Assembly: GCA_022592435.1 (NCBI GenBank)
Contig: JABYQS010000025.1
Coordinates: 186,001 to 250,000 of the forward strand
Length of the DNA stretch: 64,000 nt
DNA from: Cerioporus squamosus
Taxonomy: Eukaryota; Basidiomycota; Agaricomycetes; Polyporales; Polyporaceae
Direction: 5' to 3'
In this document: positions 40,513-52,002 of the stretch, piece after piece
How positions within the stretch are numbered: position 1 is the stretch's first letter
How the letters are laid out: each line of letters opens with the position of its first letter
The notes under the pieces: generated by a model
Seen by the model: the letters and a program-made list of their open reading frames with translations, nothing else
What the model was told of the DNA's origin: nothing
Databases searched by the model: none
Position numbers and translations under genes: made by a program

Positions 40513-42849
40513 TCACGGACGGAGAGGGATAACCCTCAGCGGCATCTCTGGCTCGCCAGCACCCACGCTCGGGTACTGCACGGCTGCCATGTTCCAGTTG
40601 ATCTGCTTGCCGGTCGGTTCGAACTTGAAGTGCTGCAGGAGGACGAAGAGGACGGTCTCTTCTCGTGCGAGAGTATGTCAGTGTCTGCGGTCCTATATTC
40701 ATAACTACCACGAGCGTACTGATTTCGACCTGGGCAAGCTTGAAGCCACTGTGCGGATGTTCGAGTGGTCAGCAATTGTTCCTACGAGTGCAGCCAGAAT
40801 ACTCACATGCATGCGCGCGAGCCACCGATGAACGTCATCCTGTTGCGAGGGAGCGTCAGAACACACTCGAAGAGCGGAGTCAGGAGATGCTTACATATGG
40901 GAGTATACCCCAGGGATATGCGCCTCTTCAAGTTCGCGCGGGAGCGGCTCGAGCCAGCGCGATGGCCGCCATTCTTCCGCATCAGGGCCCCACAGCGCAG
41001 GGTCGCGATTGCACGCTCGAATGTTGGCAATGACCCGGGTACCCTTGGGGATATGGACAGCGTTTGAGAGGGTGCCGTCACGCATGCGGATGGGCTCCAT
41101 GACGGGCATAAGCACGTCTTGCGTTGTGCTGAGGAGGAAATCAGTGAGCGGGATCCCAACCCAGGAGCTGTGTACTACAACTCACTTTCTGAAGAGCGCC
41201 GTGACACCAGGTGATCTACGATTACCATCAGAAATATGCCCTACACCGACGGAGAGCGGAAATGCTTACACGCGTAGCGTCTCACGGCAGACGGCATCCA
41301 TGTAGGTCATGTCCATGAGCTTGTCGAAGTCGATTGTGCCGTCAGTGCCGTCCGTCTCCGCAGCGCTGAGGATCTCCTCTCTAAGCTTCTCCTGGACATC
41401 CGGGTGTTCCGCGAGCAATTGCAAGACCCGTGCAAGCGAGTTCGCGGTGGTGTCCATGCCCGCAAGCACCATCGTCCTAGAGGCACCATTAGTGTTGTGG
41501 ATACCGCGGCGGAGTTGAGCAGTCACTCACGAGACCTGGCCGATCAGCTCGTCGTCCGGGAGTTTGTCCTCCTCCGCGGCCATCACATTTGCTCGGACTA
41601 TGACGGCCGATATCAGTTTCTCTGATCCCTTGTAACGTGCAAGAGCTAAGGACTGGAACTCACGGAGGATGCTCATGATATCGCGGCCTTCGCCAACTTG
41701 GTGCTTGAGCGCATCGTCGCCCTTCTCGAGAGCAGCCTTCTTCTCGTTGAAGATGAGCACGGAGCGCTCGTGCATGATGTCGGAGATGTCCTTGAGGCGT
41801 TGTATGGGCTTGCTGGGAATCATCTCTACGATGCGCCGGCGCAACGATGCGGGCCCGATGTCGGCGACGTACGAGGGCAGCAAGCGCGGAAGGATGGTCT
41901 TGGCCAACTGAGGACTGCAGCGCCGGGGAGGTCAGGTTGAATCCCAGATCAAGGAGGAAATGCGCGAACGTACAACAGGTCTTTGACAGCATTAGAGAAG
42001 TCGTCCGGTCTATCTTCGATCAGGGGGTCGAATGAATAACCCAAGCCTGCCTGGCCGAGGACCTCGAGTGTTGTACGACCCATCCATGACAACATGTCGA
42101 CCTCGACGCCATCCTTTGCACCCGCAGGGATGCGTTGGAGAATGGCGTCGCGCGTCTGCGAGCGGTGGGTCCAATAAGCCGGTGAATGATAGCGACATGT
42201 ATAGGCTGCGGTGCTGACCTTGTGAATGACGCTATAGAAAATGGGCATCATCTCGCGTAAGTGCTTTGTCGAGAAGACCGGATTGAGCATCTTTCGCTGG
42301 CGTCTATGCTGTTCACCTGCACAAAGATCAGTGAGACGGGGCGGAACGTAATGGCTACGGAGCCGGCTCCCTCACCGAGAGTGCCGAGAAGGCCCGGCCC
42401 AAGAAGCGTACGCAAGCCTCTGCGAACAAGTCAGTATAGGTAAAGCATAGCCGGCCCCCAGTAGTAAACTCACTGAACAGGTTCCTCGTAGATATCCTGT
42501 TCCTTGATGAACATCGCATGAAAAGCCTTCGGATCCCAGACTTGAACCCATTTGGACCCAAATGGACCGTTTAACACCGAAACCCGTGGATACTTGCGAG
42601 CTAGTTCATCACGGAAGTCCCAAGGATTACGTGAGAAGAACTGCTGCAGGTTTCCTAGTGTACTTAAAGTGAGAATGACGAATTTATAAGTAGCTTCGAA
42701 TGGTACTAACCGAAATACCAAGACTCGGATGGTGGCCCAGGCAAGTTATCGAGTGACGACCGAGTCAGAAAAGGTCGAAGGATGATCCAGGATACATATA
42801 GCGCGATGCCGGCGAGAGCAGCCTGGGGTAGGCTTTCTAGGAGCGCCAT
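40513..42849 (-). CDS. Cytochrome P450-C
   Basis: Inverted paralogue of A and B, a microsomal P450 of unknown substrate. It starts MALLESLPQAALAG at 42849 with an anchor helix, then LPGPPSESWYFG and KYPRVSVLNGPFGSKW. Later come KDGVEVDMLSWMGRTTLEVL, the I-helix AGMDTTANSL (41440-41475), CRETLR near 41280, EEWRPSRW near 40965 and the haem loop FIGGSRAC|IG near 40810. The stop is at 40513-40515 after EPEMPLRVIPLRP. Every intron keeps GT..AG, and all key residues are present. The 3' half, from the I-helix exon on, is nearly identical to P450-A, introns included; the 5' half is not. The promoter has ATATATAT at 42911-42918 and a block shared with P450-A. Confidence 0.9.
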
Positions 42850-42910
42850 GTGCAGCTTGTGGGAGGTTTGGGGAAAGATATGGGGTACTGGGATGAGCAC
42901 GTACGGAGGA

Positions 42911-42970
42911 TATATATCGCCAGATAGACGCTCCCACAGGCTGAACGTTGCGCTGACGTTGCCAGCCAGG
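42911..42970 (-). promoter_or_regulatory. P450-C promoter with TATA box and block shared with P450-A
   Basis: On the minus strand this reads CTGGCAACGTCAGCGCAACG, GTTCAGCCTGTGG, then TCTATCTGGCGATATATAT. The same elements in the same order occur at about 25343-25407 before P450-A. The core ACGTCA resembles a CRE/ATF-type site; that reading is inference. Confidence 0.45.
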
Positions 42971-44311
42971 CAGAGCCTGGCCGAATCAATGCATCATCCT
43001 ACGCTATTCCGCAGAAAACGGACTTCCCATCCTCCGGGATGATTGATATCCGGTCCACTCGCTGACGATGCGATACTGCAGAGGAGCTCCAAACGGACCG
43101 CATGCAGTTCCAGCGTGCCGGCTTCGACGTCGACTGCGAGTTTGACTCATTGTCAAGTCAGAACGTGAACGCGTGTCTATACGGCAACAAGCCGCAGAGG
43201 CAATGCTGATCTGCATGGCGCAGCGCTGGGAGCGTGCCCTCGGGACGGCGAGTGGGCGTGATGCTGATGACAGTATCGTCTCGACTTGAATTGTGAGCAC
43301 CTTCCTGGGTTACTATGAAAATCGATGGCTGTGCCAGCGCCCCACCGACCTGCAAAGTTCATAGAATCATACCTATGTACTAGTACTACTAGTACCATAC
43401 GACGTACTCTCCTCCTCCACGAAGCCCGCTGTTTCTGCATTTTCAAAATGTCGACCGGCTGCGAGAGTTCGTATAGGCGTGGCTTACGTGGTCAGATTCG
43501 TCCGCAACGCGTTATCCGAGCCTACTTTCCGTGAAGGTCGGACTCCGGTGCCATCCCGCTCCGTGGTGAGTACTAGTAGAGTTGCACAAGGCTGTACTTG
43601 GAGACGAGGCCTGAGCCTCTGGGCCCGCTGATGACGAGTTGAACATTGCAAATCGAGGTGGGTGTGTGCCCGACGTTCTGCCAGCTGTCCGTCAAATCGG
43701 TGAGTGCAGCGCAGCGACCGGCGGTTGGGACTAACGACCACTCGACGGTGGCTCGTCCTTGCAAATGTCCTTGCAAATGGTCGCCACATGACCTACGCGT
43801 ACTCGAGGGCGTGGACCCATTTCCTCGAGGCTACCGCCGTCCAAGACGTGGTATGTCGCTGTTAGCTTGCTCCGACAGTGGTTGAACATATTCTCGTGGT
43901 TGTTTCGCGAGCGACAGATGAGGGCTCTCCAGCCACTCGAGTCTGATTTGCTGTAGTCGGACTTACCGCGTAAAGCTGCGTTTCTGTCTATACCCAATAA
44001 TCATCAGCCGTCTGGAGGCTGAGGCAGAAGCACCGGCGCCCGTCACTAACTGAACGCTGCCTCCTCAGCTCACCGTGTGTGAACTCCACTCCATGTGAAC
44101 TCCACTCATTGCCGATAGAATCCCATGTAGCCAATGTCCACTGCTTCTGAACTGCGCGTTTACTCATCCTGATAGGGCACAAAACCCGCGGTGGGACCGA
44201 CCCACATCTCTTCCGACGCAGCAGGGACGCCAGCAACTGCAGGAATCACGCGCAACAGCCACTGTCTCCCCGCTGTTCAGGACTGGCCCGACATCGCCCG
44301 CAAGCAAACAC
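42971..44311. other. Intergenic region left of the MULE-like element
   Basis: About 1.3 kb with short direct repeats: TCCTTGCAAATG twice in tandem at about 43758-43781, and GTGAACTCCACTC twice at about 44080-44109. Minus-strand frames near 43573-43776 and 43988-44236 look partly protein-like and are listed separately. No confident gene. Confidence 0.35.
43573..43776 (-). CDS. Unrecognised C-terminal-like coding fragment
   Basis: Not recognised. The reverse strand reads TDLTDSWQNVGHTPTSICNV followed by QLVISGPRGSG and SKYSLVQLY before a stop at 43573-43575. The alternating hydrophobic pattern with GxxxTP and GPRG looks like the end of a beta-sandwich domain. No start or upstream exons could be assigned, so it is probably a gene remnant. 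Confidence 0.2.
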   Translation of the reverse strand: MQGHLQGRATVEWSLVPTAGRCAALTDLTDSWQNVGHTPTSICNVQLVISGPRGSGLVSKYSLVQLY

Positions 44312-44320
44312 TATGGAGAC
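44312..44320. repeat. Left target-site duplication (TATGGAGAC)
   Basis: Nine bases directly left of the inverted repeat, repeated in the same orientation at 44921-44929. Joining the two flanks restores an uninterrupted site. Confidence 0.8.
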
Positions 44321-44453
44321 TGGTCTCGTACCCAGACTATGTACGGGATGAGGTCGCACCCCACCACCGCACCTACCCGAACGTCTGGGGCAGTTTGATA
44401 GAGACCTCCTACCTCCCCCCGTGGGAACTTTTCCGGGCTTAAGCGCCCCCGAG
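44321..44453 (+). repeat. Left terminal inverted repeat of the MULE-like element
   Basis: 133 bp, reverse complement of 44784-44920 except for a C6 run that is four bases longer in the other arm. Confidence 0.88.
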
Positions 44454-44783
44454 CTCCGACCGCCTCGCAGCTACTTTGCACTTGGTCTAGATGTTATTCA
44501 CCTGTATTCTAGTCTCGCAAGACCTCTGATCGTGCCCGAGATGTTTGGGCATGATTGGAACCAAGAACCATAGCGCCGCTCCCAGTATTGAGCCTCCTGC
44601 CCTGTCTGCAGTACTACTCTACTGCCTACCAACGACTTGGGGAGTATTTCCTGAGCAGCAAATGGTTCAGAAAATCTCCTGATGTTCTTGCACGTTCTCT
44701 CGACCTCTCAGTCATGTTCTGGGGAGTATACATATGAAGATCTCAGTAGAAACACGGCCATCTGTGACGCGCTGCCCTCAGGA

Positions 44784-44920
44784 CTCGGGGGCGCTTAAGC
44801 CCGGAAAAGTTCCCACGGGGGGGGGGAGGTAGGAGGTCTCTATCAAACTGCCCCAGACGTTCGGGTAGGTGCGGTGGTGGGGTGCGACCTCATCCCGTAC
44901 ATAGTCTGGGTACGAGACCA
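44784..44920 (-). repeat. Right terminal inverted repeat of the MULE-like element
   Basis: 137 bp, contains a G10 run at 44817-44826 where the left arm has six. Otherwise it is the exact reverse complement of the left arm. Confidence 0.88.
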
Positions 44921-44929
44921 TATGGAGAC
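44921..44929. repeat. Right target-site duplication (TATGGAGAC)
   Basis: Direct repeat of 44312-44320, abutting the right inverted repeat. Confidence 0.8.
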
Positions 44930-45166
44930 TATGGGAGACCTCCGTCACCCCTGGTGTTGGAAGAATCTAAAAGGAGAGTGGTGTATGACACAGTCAACAG
45001 TATGTACAGTCCAACTAACGGCTCCGGAAGCTAGTAACCACGACCTGAGTATCCTGCAAACATCGCACCCCCCGCAGCTCGACGTCCACGGACGGCGAGC
45101 TCGAAATTCAATGCATATGCCACGTACTGTATGTGATCCAACCAGCGGTTTACCCGCTCGAGCGGC

Positions 45167-47770
45167 TCATGCGCGAAGCGCAGTCACCTTGAGCGGCAGT
45201 TCAGGTACCGGACTCTCCTTGCCCACGGTGGGGTACTGCACCGCGGCAAGGTTCCACGCGATAGGCTTGCCGGTGGGCTCGAACTTGAAGTGCTGCAAGA
45301 GCACGAAGAGTACAGCCTCTGCGAACGCGCACGCACACGCACACGGAGTCAGTATGAGTCGCACCACGGCTAGTCAGACACGAAGGCACGCACTCATCTC
45401 GACCTGCGCAAACTTGAAACCGCTGGGAGGAGTCGTGGTGAGCGGTGACGAACTGCTCTACAACAGAACTTGACTTACATGCAGGCACGGCTGCCGCCAA
45501 TGAACGTCATCCTAGACACAGAGAGATATGATTCAGGCATAGTCCCAGAGAGCAGCGCAACGCTCAACTCACAGATGCGAGTACACGCCAGGCACGTGTG
45601 CTTCCTCGACCGCGCGCGGCAGCGGCTCGAGCCAGCGACTCGGGCGCCACTCGTCCGCGTCCGGCCCCCAGAGCGTCGGGTCGCGATTCGCAGCATTGAT
45701 GTTCATCACGATGCGGGTGTTCTTCGGGATCGGGATCGCAGACACTGTGGTACCGTCCGTGAGACGTATGGGGTCGAGCAGCGGCATGACAGTATCTTTG
45801 GTCGTGCTGCGTGGAAGCCCATGTTAGTCTGATGGTCGGGGAGACGCACCGTCCGAAGACGTTTCACGAGAATGTGTACTCACTCCCGCATAAGCGATGC
45901 AACACCAGGGAACCTATGTAATGCGAATCAGCGTTAGAGTTGGACACACATCAGCGGATCTGCAGGAGAAGGTTGGGGAATGCGGTGCAACAACACATAC
46001 ACTCGGAGCGTCTCGCGGCAGATGGCTTCCAGGTACGGAAGCTCCACGAGTCTGTCGAAGTCGAGGGTTCCGTTGTGGCCTTCGGCTTCCGCCGCATTGA
46101 CTATCTCCTCGCGCAGCTTCTCCTGAACATCCGGATGAGCCGCGAGCAGCTCCAAGACGCGCGCGAGTGAGTTGGCCGTGGTGTCCATTCCGGCAAGAAT
46201 CATCGTCCTACGAGAACACTCAGAATCATATCACGAGCAAGCAGGCAGCACCGTGACTCACGAGACCTGGCCGATTAGTTCATCATCCGGAAGTCTGTCC
46301 TCTTCCGACGCAGCCATGTTTGCCCTGACTGTACGAGCCGGGGTTGGTTAGCTGAGCCTACGGAACGGATCCCGTCCTCAAGTGCACTCACGCAGGATGC
46401 TCATGATATCGCGCCCTTCTCCGATCTGGTGCCTCAGCGCCTCATCGCCCTTCTCGAGTGCCTCCTTCTTCTCCTTGAAGATCCGTACGGAGCGCTCGTG
46501 CATGGTGTACGAGATCCGGCGAAGCTCCTGGACGGTGTCGCTCGGGAGCAGCTCCACGACGCGCTTGCGGAATGAGGCGCTCCCGATTTTCGTCACGTAC
46601 GGCAGGAGGAGACGCGTGATGACCGACTTGGCGAACTGCGGGCTGTGAGCGCGGATTCGTTGTCAGCATGCGCGCGATCACGCAGGACGCGTTCGTATGA
46701 CTCACAAGAAGTCTTTAACGGCATTGGCAAACTCGTCCGCTCGGTCCTCAGTGAGGGGATCGAAAGAGTATCCCAGTCCAGCCTGCCCGAGCACTTCCAG
46801 AGTCGTCCGGCCCATCCAGCCGAGCATGTCCAGCTCGACCCCATCCTTGGGGCCTGCGTCAACTCGCTGCATGATGGCATCCCGGGTCTGGACGCTGCCC
46901 AATCAGCGCTGGAAACTTGAATCTGCGCATGGGCCTACCTTGTGGATGATTTCGAAGAACAACGGCGTCATCTCACGAAGGTGCTTCGTGGAGAACACAG
47001 GGTTGAGCATCTTCCGCTGACGTTTGTGCTGGTCGCCTGGAGGAACACATCAGATGGATAGCCACATAGCCTAGGGATGAGCGTGACCTACCCAGGACGC
47101 TGAGAAGGCCGGGACCGAGAAGAATACGCAGAGCACTGCATCGGTATACACATTCAGCAATCTTGCAACAGACAGTGCGCGCACGGACGACGTACATGAC
47201 GGGCTCCTCGTATATGTCAAGCTCCTTGATCAGCACTGAATGCAACGCCTTGGGGTCATAGACATGGAGCCATTTGCGCTGTGGATCAGGTAGAGGGTCG
47301 GTGCACGGCACGCACATGTTATGGATCCACTTACCCCGAGCATACCAGGCAAGAGCGAAACACGACCATACTTGCGCGCAATTTCCGCACGATAGTCCCA
47401 GCAGTCACGCGCGAAGAAAGCCTTGAGATTCCCTGGGAAGTACCATGAGTTCATCCATTGATGTGCGAATGCCCTCGCTCAACGCGTCCAGTCGTCGGAA
47501 GCACCCAAAGATGAGCGCTGCGTCCCTCGGGATGATGGTCGGTGATGGTGCCCGGAGCCACTACAGCATTCACATGTTCCGGCGTGGACCTCTACGACCT
47601 CTGCGAAGACTCGACAGCAAGGGAGACTCACCGCTATAGGCGGACAAACGGGGTGGGCCAGGAATCTTGTCCAGCGGAGACTTGACAACATAGGGCTTTA
47701 CCACAGACCAAGAGACGTAGAGGACGATCGCGAGAAGGGCCGCTTGCGGGAGACTGTCCGTCAGCGGCAT
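45167..47770 (-). CDS. Cytochrome P450-D
   Basis: A more diverged member of the A-C group. It starts MPLTDSLPQAALLAIVLYVS at 47770 (an ATG at 47785 is in frame but does not fit the sister starts). Then come IPGPPRLSAYSG, DCWDYRAEIARKYGRVSLLP, and after an extra intron (about 47273-47336) RKWLHVYDPKALHSVLIKEL. Next are DGVELDMLGWMGRTTLEVLG, the I-helix AGMDTTANSLARVLE (46140-46195), CRETLR near 46015, DEWRPSRWLEP near 45640 and FIGGSRAC|IG near 45480. It ends VPELPLKVTALRA, stop 45167-45169. The WLHVYDPKAL exon boundary is an intron gain relative to A-C, or the ancestral state lost in them. All catalytic motifs are intact. Confidence 0.88.
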
Positions 47771-47830
47771 GGTGAAAGGTAACAAGAGGGAGAAGAAAAC
47801 CAGGATAAGGAACGGAACAGCAGGCGTGCG

Positions 47831-47838
47831 TTATATAC
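47831..47838 (-). promoter_or_regulatory. TATA box of P450-D
   Basis: Minus strand reads GAGTATATAA, about 60 bp before the start codon at 47770. Confidence 0.5.
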
Positions 47839-48270
47839 TCGCGATTTATCGTTGATCCGCCTCCCGTTAGCGTGGAGGAGCTGACAATGCATGTATTACC
47901 ATGGCTGCGATTCGATACGCAGTTTGAGTTGATCTTTTGGGAAAGGTGCTTCGCTTGTGACGATCCCTCCACGCGACCGGAAGCCTGTTGCTTCCGCGGA
48001 AGTCGGCGGATTGGGTGCCCCGGCAGAAATCGTGCGCGTTCATCTGGGCTGGAAGATCGGGACAGAGATCAGCCAACGTTCTCCTCCATGCCGCAGTTGC
48101 CGTGCATCGTCGAGGGAAGCAGCCGACAACCGGAGGCAACGGGTGCCTTGGGCGGCCACTTGGTGGCGTCGACATGCAACGATGCGTATAAAGACGCGCG
48201 CAAGTCTGGACAAGACTCGCGTAAACCCGCGTTTTCCGCCTGCAACGGCTACAGATATCATCACTTCGTG

Positions 48271-48705
48271 TCAGTGAGGATAAGACCTGTTTGTGCTATC
48301 ACTCGGAACTGTGCTTACTGAGTTCGAGCTGTCCGGGAGCCACTGGGCGGGCACGGTATTGATCTGTGTCCTACGAACCTCAATAGACATTACGCGAGAA
48401 CGATGTTCAAGTGCTAACCAGCATACGTTGCATTCTGGGATCTCTGGCCCAGCTGGGATGTTGATTGCTTGAAGCTGCTCATACTGCAGACTCGGAGATC
48501 TCAGCTGGAGCCTTGGATCCTCGACTCTGCCGGATAAGTACTCTCTGATAGAGACTGGAGCGAGGAACATCGCTAACTCCGCTCGCGAGAGGGCTTGAGA
48601 GTTACTCGGAGCTCTAGTGTAGTAACCGCTCAGGGCCCGGGTACGAATCTCCGCCTCAATCGTCGTCCTTCCTCCGGGCCCGCCACTTGCTTGCATGAAG
48701 TTCAT
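48271..48705 (-). CDS. Hypothetical 144-codon open frame
   Basis: Not recognised. It starts MNFMQASGGPGGRTTIEAEI and contains SREYL-like and ECNVCWLALEHRSR stretches. It is a single uninterrupted frame, unusual here because real genes are intron-rich. It may be spurious or an exon of an unfinished model. Confidence 0.2.
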   Translation of the reverse strand: MNFMQASGGPGGRTTIEAEIRTRALSGYYTRAPSNSQALSRAELAMFLAPVSIREYLSGRVEDPRLQLRSPSLQYEQLQAINIPAGPEIPECNVCWLALEHRSRVMSIEVRRTQINTVPAQWLPDSSNSVSTVPSDSTNRSYPH

Positions 48706-49553
48706 GACATCGATTTATAGAGACACTGCTTGGGTTCTGCCTGCGACCACGATGTCAACAAGAAATACCCTATTGCCCTCACTCCTCACTCTCTCGCTAC
48801 ACAGCGAAGCCACCGTGCAGCCCAACGTGGTAAAGCCCCCACTGCGTTTCTCTCTTTGCCTCTGCCTGAAGTGGTGAAACACCGACACTGACAGCTATGC
48901 TCCATCCACTATAGGCTCTTCGGACTGCCCTTCGGCTGTCCAGGCGTCACTTCTCTCAGGATATTTATTAGCGAGCTGTCCTACGGCGTCTTTCGCAACG
49001 ACGTGCGCTTCGATGATGATGATTGCCAATTATTGAGAAGAGGACAGGCCGAATGGGGTTGCTTCTTGGCCGGATCTCTTGAGCGGTCCAGGCTCCAGCT
49101 GCTAGCTGAAACCTTCCGGGAATGAGACTTACGCATCGTGAGTCGTACTTACCTGTCGTAGGCCCCGAATCTAATTGCGCGCCGCAGGAATCATAGCAGG
49201 AAGTATCCGTACTTCCATCCAAGCTTTGCCCATGCCCATCTTCGTGATGTCGAGTGCGGCGCTCACACACGAGGGACTGGGCTCCGCCCGTCAAGCTGAG
49301 GAGATATTCACCAAATCTGACCATCTGGCGCGACACGGTGCTGGCCTGAAACATCACCGCATGGTGAGCACTGTATTGTATAACCGTTCCAGCCCGGGAG
49401 CCGGGATGACCTATGCCCTGCGCTTGCGGAGCGCCCTCCACGGGATCGCGTTATATGCGCCGCAAGTTGCAACGATCAGCAACGACACTGTGCGCTCTAG
49501 CACTTGACTTTGACCACGCACCATCACCGCTCCCGGCTGACCTTGGAAGTGCC

Positions 49554-51789
49554 ATGAGCTCGACTGCGCTGCTCTTGGCCGTGATCATCGTTGCGCTGTT
49601 CATCGTTCAGGCTCGGGGAAGGAAGGGTATACTACCTCCAGGACCGAAGCCCATTCCCTTGGTAGGGAATGTACTCGACTTAACACCAAGAGAGCTTTGG
49701 TTGCGTGCATCGGAGTGGGCGAAGCGCTACGGTGAGTTCCTGGACCTACATAACTCATGTGTCCCATGCTGACCGCTGTCTAGGTGACATCGTATACCTG
49801 CATGTCTTTGGACAAGGTCTACTCTTCCTGAACACCTACGAGGTGGCTATCGACCTCTTGGAACGGAAGGGATCAATCTACTCCGACAAGCCCCCGCTCG
49901 TCATGGCTGGGGAACTGTAAGCACCACATCCCGACCGCGTATACCCGCCCGATATCCAGCTGACCAAATGTGCCGTAGCTGCGGATGCGAGAACATGGTG
50001 CGTGTAAACCCGCATGCACGCATGAGTCCCGATGCTCAAGGTTCCGTGGTTTAGGTGGCTTTTACTCGCTATGGCGACAAGGCGCGGCGCCAGCGACGCC
50101 TCATGGTCAAGGCCCTAGGTCCAAACGCTATCCCCGCCTATCATCCTCTCTTGGAGCTTGAGACACAGCAGCTTCTCAAGCGGCTCGCTGACGATCCAAA
50201 GAATTACGACATCCACATCCGACGGTCAGTGCAAGCAGCCACCTAATCCGTAGATGTGCTCATCTCAACTTGTACTCTACAGATACGCGGGCACCCTGAC
50301 GCTGCTGGTCGTTTACGGCTATCGCGTGACATCGAACAACGACCCGTTTCTGAACCTCGCGGAGGAGTGCGTGGACATCCTCTCAAACCATATAGCATCT
50401 GGTGGCGGCATCTGGCCAGTGGACATCTTCCCCTTCTGTGAGCCTTCTATGGATATCCGTCCGACGGCATTTGCTTATATTTGAGCCAGTGAGACACCTC
50501 CCCTTGTGGTTCCCCGGCGCCGAATTCAAGCGTCAAGCAATACAATGGAAACGGAAGATGGAGGAGTTCGTAGACAAACCGTTCGAGCTCGTCAAATCTC
50601 GGATGGTATGTCGCCCTTACTACTCAGTGACGACAGGCGTCTCATTAATATATGCAGAGAGAGGGGACGGCAACTCCTTGCTTCTGCACGACGCTACTTG
50701 ACGAAATGTCAGACAAGGATGAGAAAGCCGCAGAGCAAGACTTCGACCTCAGGTGGACCGCCAACTCGATGTATTCAGGTGGGCCCGCTGTCTGTCTCTC
50801 CCGCCAAGTCCCGCCCTGACGACCGAGTTTTCAGCTAGCCTCGATACCGTATGGTCCCCTCTGAGAATTTCTACCACTCCGCAGAGCTTACGCATTTGAC
50901 AGACCGTCACCGTTGTCCTGAATTTCTTCCTCGCGATGCTCCAACATCCTGAAGTGGCCAGGAAGGCTCAAGAGGAGATTGAGGCTGTAGTTGGTCGGGA
51001 CCGTTTTCCGACCTTCGCAGACCGAGCCTCTCTGCCTTACGTCGATGCTGTTATGAGTGAGGTCCTCCGTTGGGGTACCCCCGTCCCTCTTGGTGCGTCT
51101 TGTCGGCCCTCCGGGCTCCAGCAAGAGGGCAACACTCACCCCACGCATGATCGCAGGTCTTCCGCATCGCCTGACGGAAGACGATATCTACCAAGGCATG
51201 CACGTCCCTCGAGGAACGCTCGTCTTTGGGAATGTATGGTGCGCCCTGTGTCCGCGTTCGGCCTGAAGCACAGGCCGCCTGACACACATGCGCCCATGCA
51301 GGAACATGACACGCAATCCTGAAGTCTTCCCGAACCCTGACGTCTTTGATCCCGAGCGATATATGGAGAAAGTAGACGATGCGACGGCACATAGACGCGA
51401 CCCCCGCAACGTGATCTTCGGATTTGGACGACGGTGACTTCCCCTCGCATGTCGTCTCCCGATGTGCGTAGAGCTGACCCACCGGCGTTGACGTCCCGCA
51501 GGCGATGTCCTGGCTTGCATCTCATTGAGTCATCGTTATGGATTGTGATAGCCTCCTTCCTCGCGACGTTCGACATCAAAAAGGCTGTAGACGAACGAGG
51601 AGAGACTATCGAGCCTGTGGTCGTCTTCGGGAATGCTGTCTTCCGGTGCGCCAATTTTTGCAACGTGAGTAGAGGCTGGGGTTTGGCTCATGTGCATCAT
51701 GCAGATCCCCGAAGACCTTCCCATGCGAGATACAACCGAGGTCCGCACGGGCAATTGCGCTCATCCGAGAACAAGCGATATCTACCTAG
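49554..51789 (+). CDS. Cytochrome P450-E (O-methylsterigmatocystin oxidoreductase-like group)
   Basis: Paralogue of P450-1 and not of A-D. It starts [18 protein letters not shown] (49554), then [33 protein letters not shown] and CGCENM in a tiny exon. [16 protein letters not shown] follows near 50070. The I-helix ASLDT|TVTVV is split by an intron near 50855-50905. The K-helix [12 protein letters not shown] is near 51060, FDPERYMEK near 51350, and the haem loop FGFGRR|RCPG is split by an intron starting near 51434. The end is best modelled with a donor at 51646 and acceptor at 51704, giving [20 protein letters not shown] and a stop at 51787-51789, which parallels the C-terminus of P450-1. All key residues are intact, unlike in P450-1. 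Confidence 0.9.
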
Positions 51790-52002
51790 GAAGGCAGACT
51801 ACCGCGGGCTTATCGCAGGGATTGACTTCTTCGGAAGGTCAGCCTCTCCCCATAGTATCTTATGCATATCCTACCAGTCCAGCATAGTTGCCGGGATCGT
51901 TCGTTGTTTTACCAGTATATAATACACTTAATTGCGCGGATACTTCGTACACGCGACCATACGCTCCGGTCTAGAAGATATAACGCCCGCTCATCACCCG
52001 TC
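51790..52002. other. Short convergent 3' region
   Basis: 213 bp between the stops of P450-E (+) and the acetyltransferase-Mss4 gene (-). AT-rich TATATAATACAC near 51917-51928. No gene. Confidence 0.4.

Larger units (their letters stand above)
44321..44920. mobile_element. 600-bp non-autonomous transposon with long terminal inverted repeats (MULE-like)
   Basis: The element is exactly 600 bp. Its left end starts TGGTCTCGTACCCAGAC and its right end is the reverse complement. The inverted repeats are 133 bp on the left (44321-44453) and 137 bp on the right (44784-44920). They are identical apart from one homopolymer of 6 versus 10 G/C. The 330-bp interior has no recognisable transposase. The sequence TATGGAGAC flanks both ends directly (44312-44320 and 44921-44929), a 9-bp target duplication. 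Long inverted repeats plus a 9-bp duplication are the classic signature of Mutator-like elements. Near-perfect arms and a perfect duplication imply a recent insertion. Confidence 0.85.
47771..49553. other. Divergent region between P450-D and P450-E
   Basis: About 1.8 kb. It holds the TATA box of P450-D at 47831-47838 and TTATAT at 49451-49456, about 100 bp before P450-E. One open frame of 144 codons (48271-48705, -) has balanced composition but no recognised domain. No repeat was seen. Confidence 0.4.

Noticed and set aside
43378..43397. TACTAGTACTACTAGTA-type repeats as possible telomere-like or regulatory array
   Set aside because: The repeats are too short and irregular, and similar bits at 53.3-53.7 kb show no array structure.
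44191..44442. An 83-codon plus-strand frame ending HHRTYPNVWGSLIETSYLPP...
   Set aside because: Most of it is translation of the left inverted repeat of the MULE-like element. The same frame appears reversed in the right arm, so it is not evidence of a host gene.
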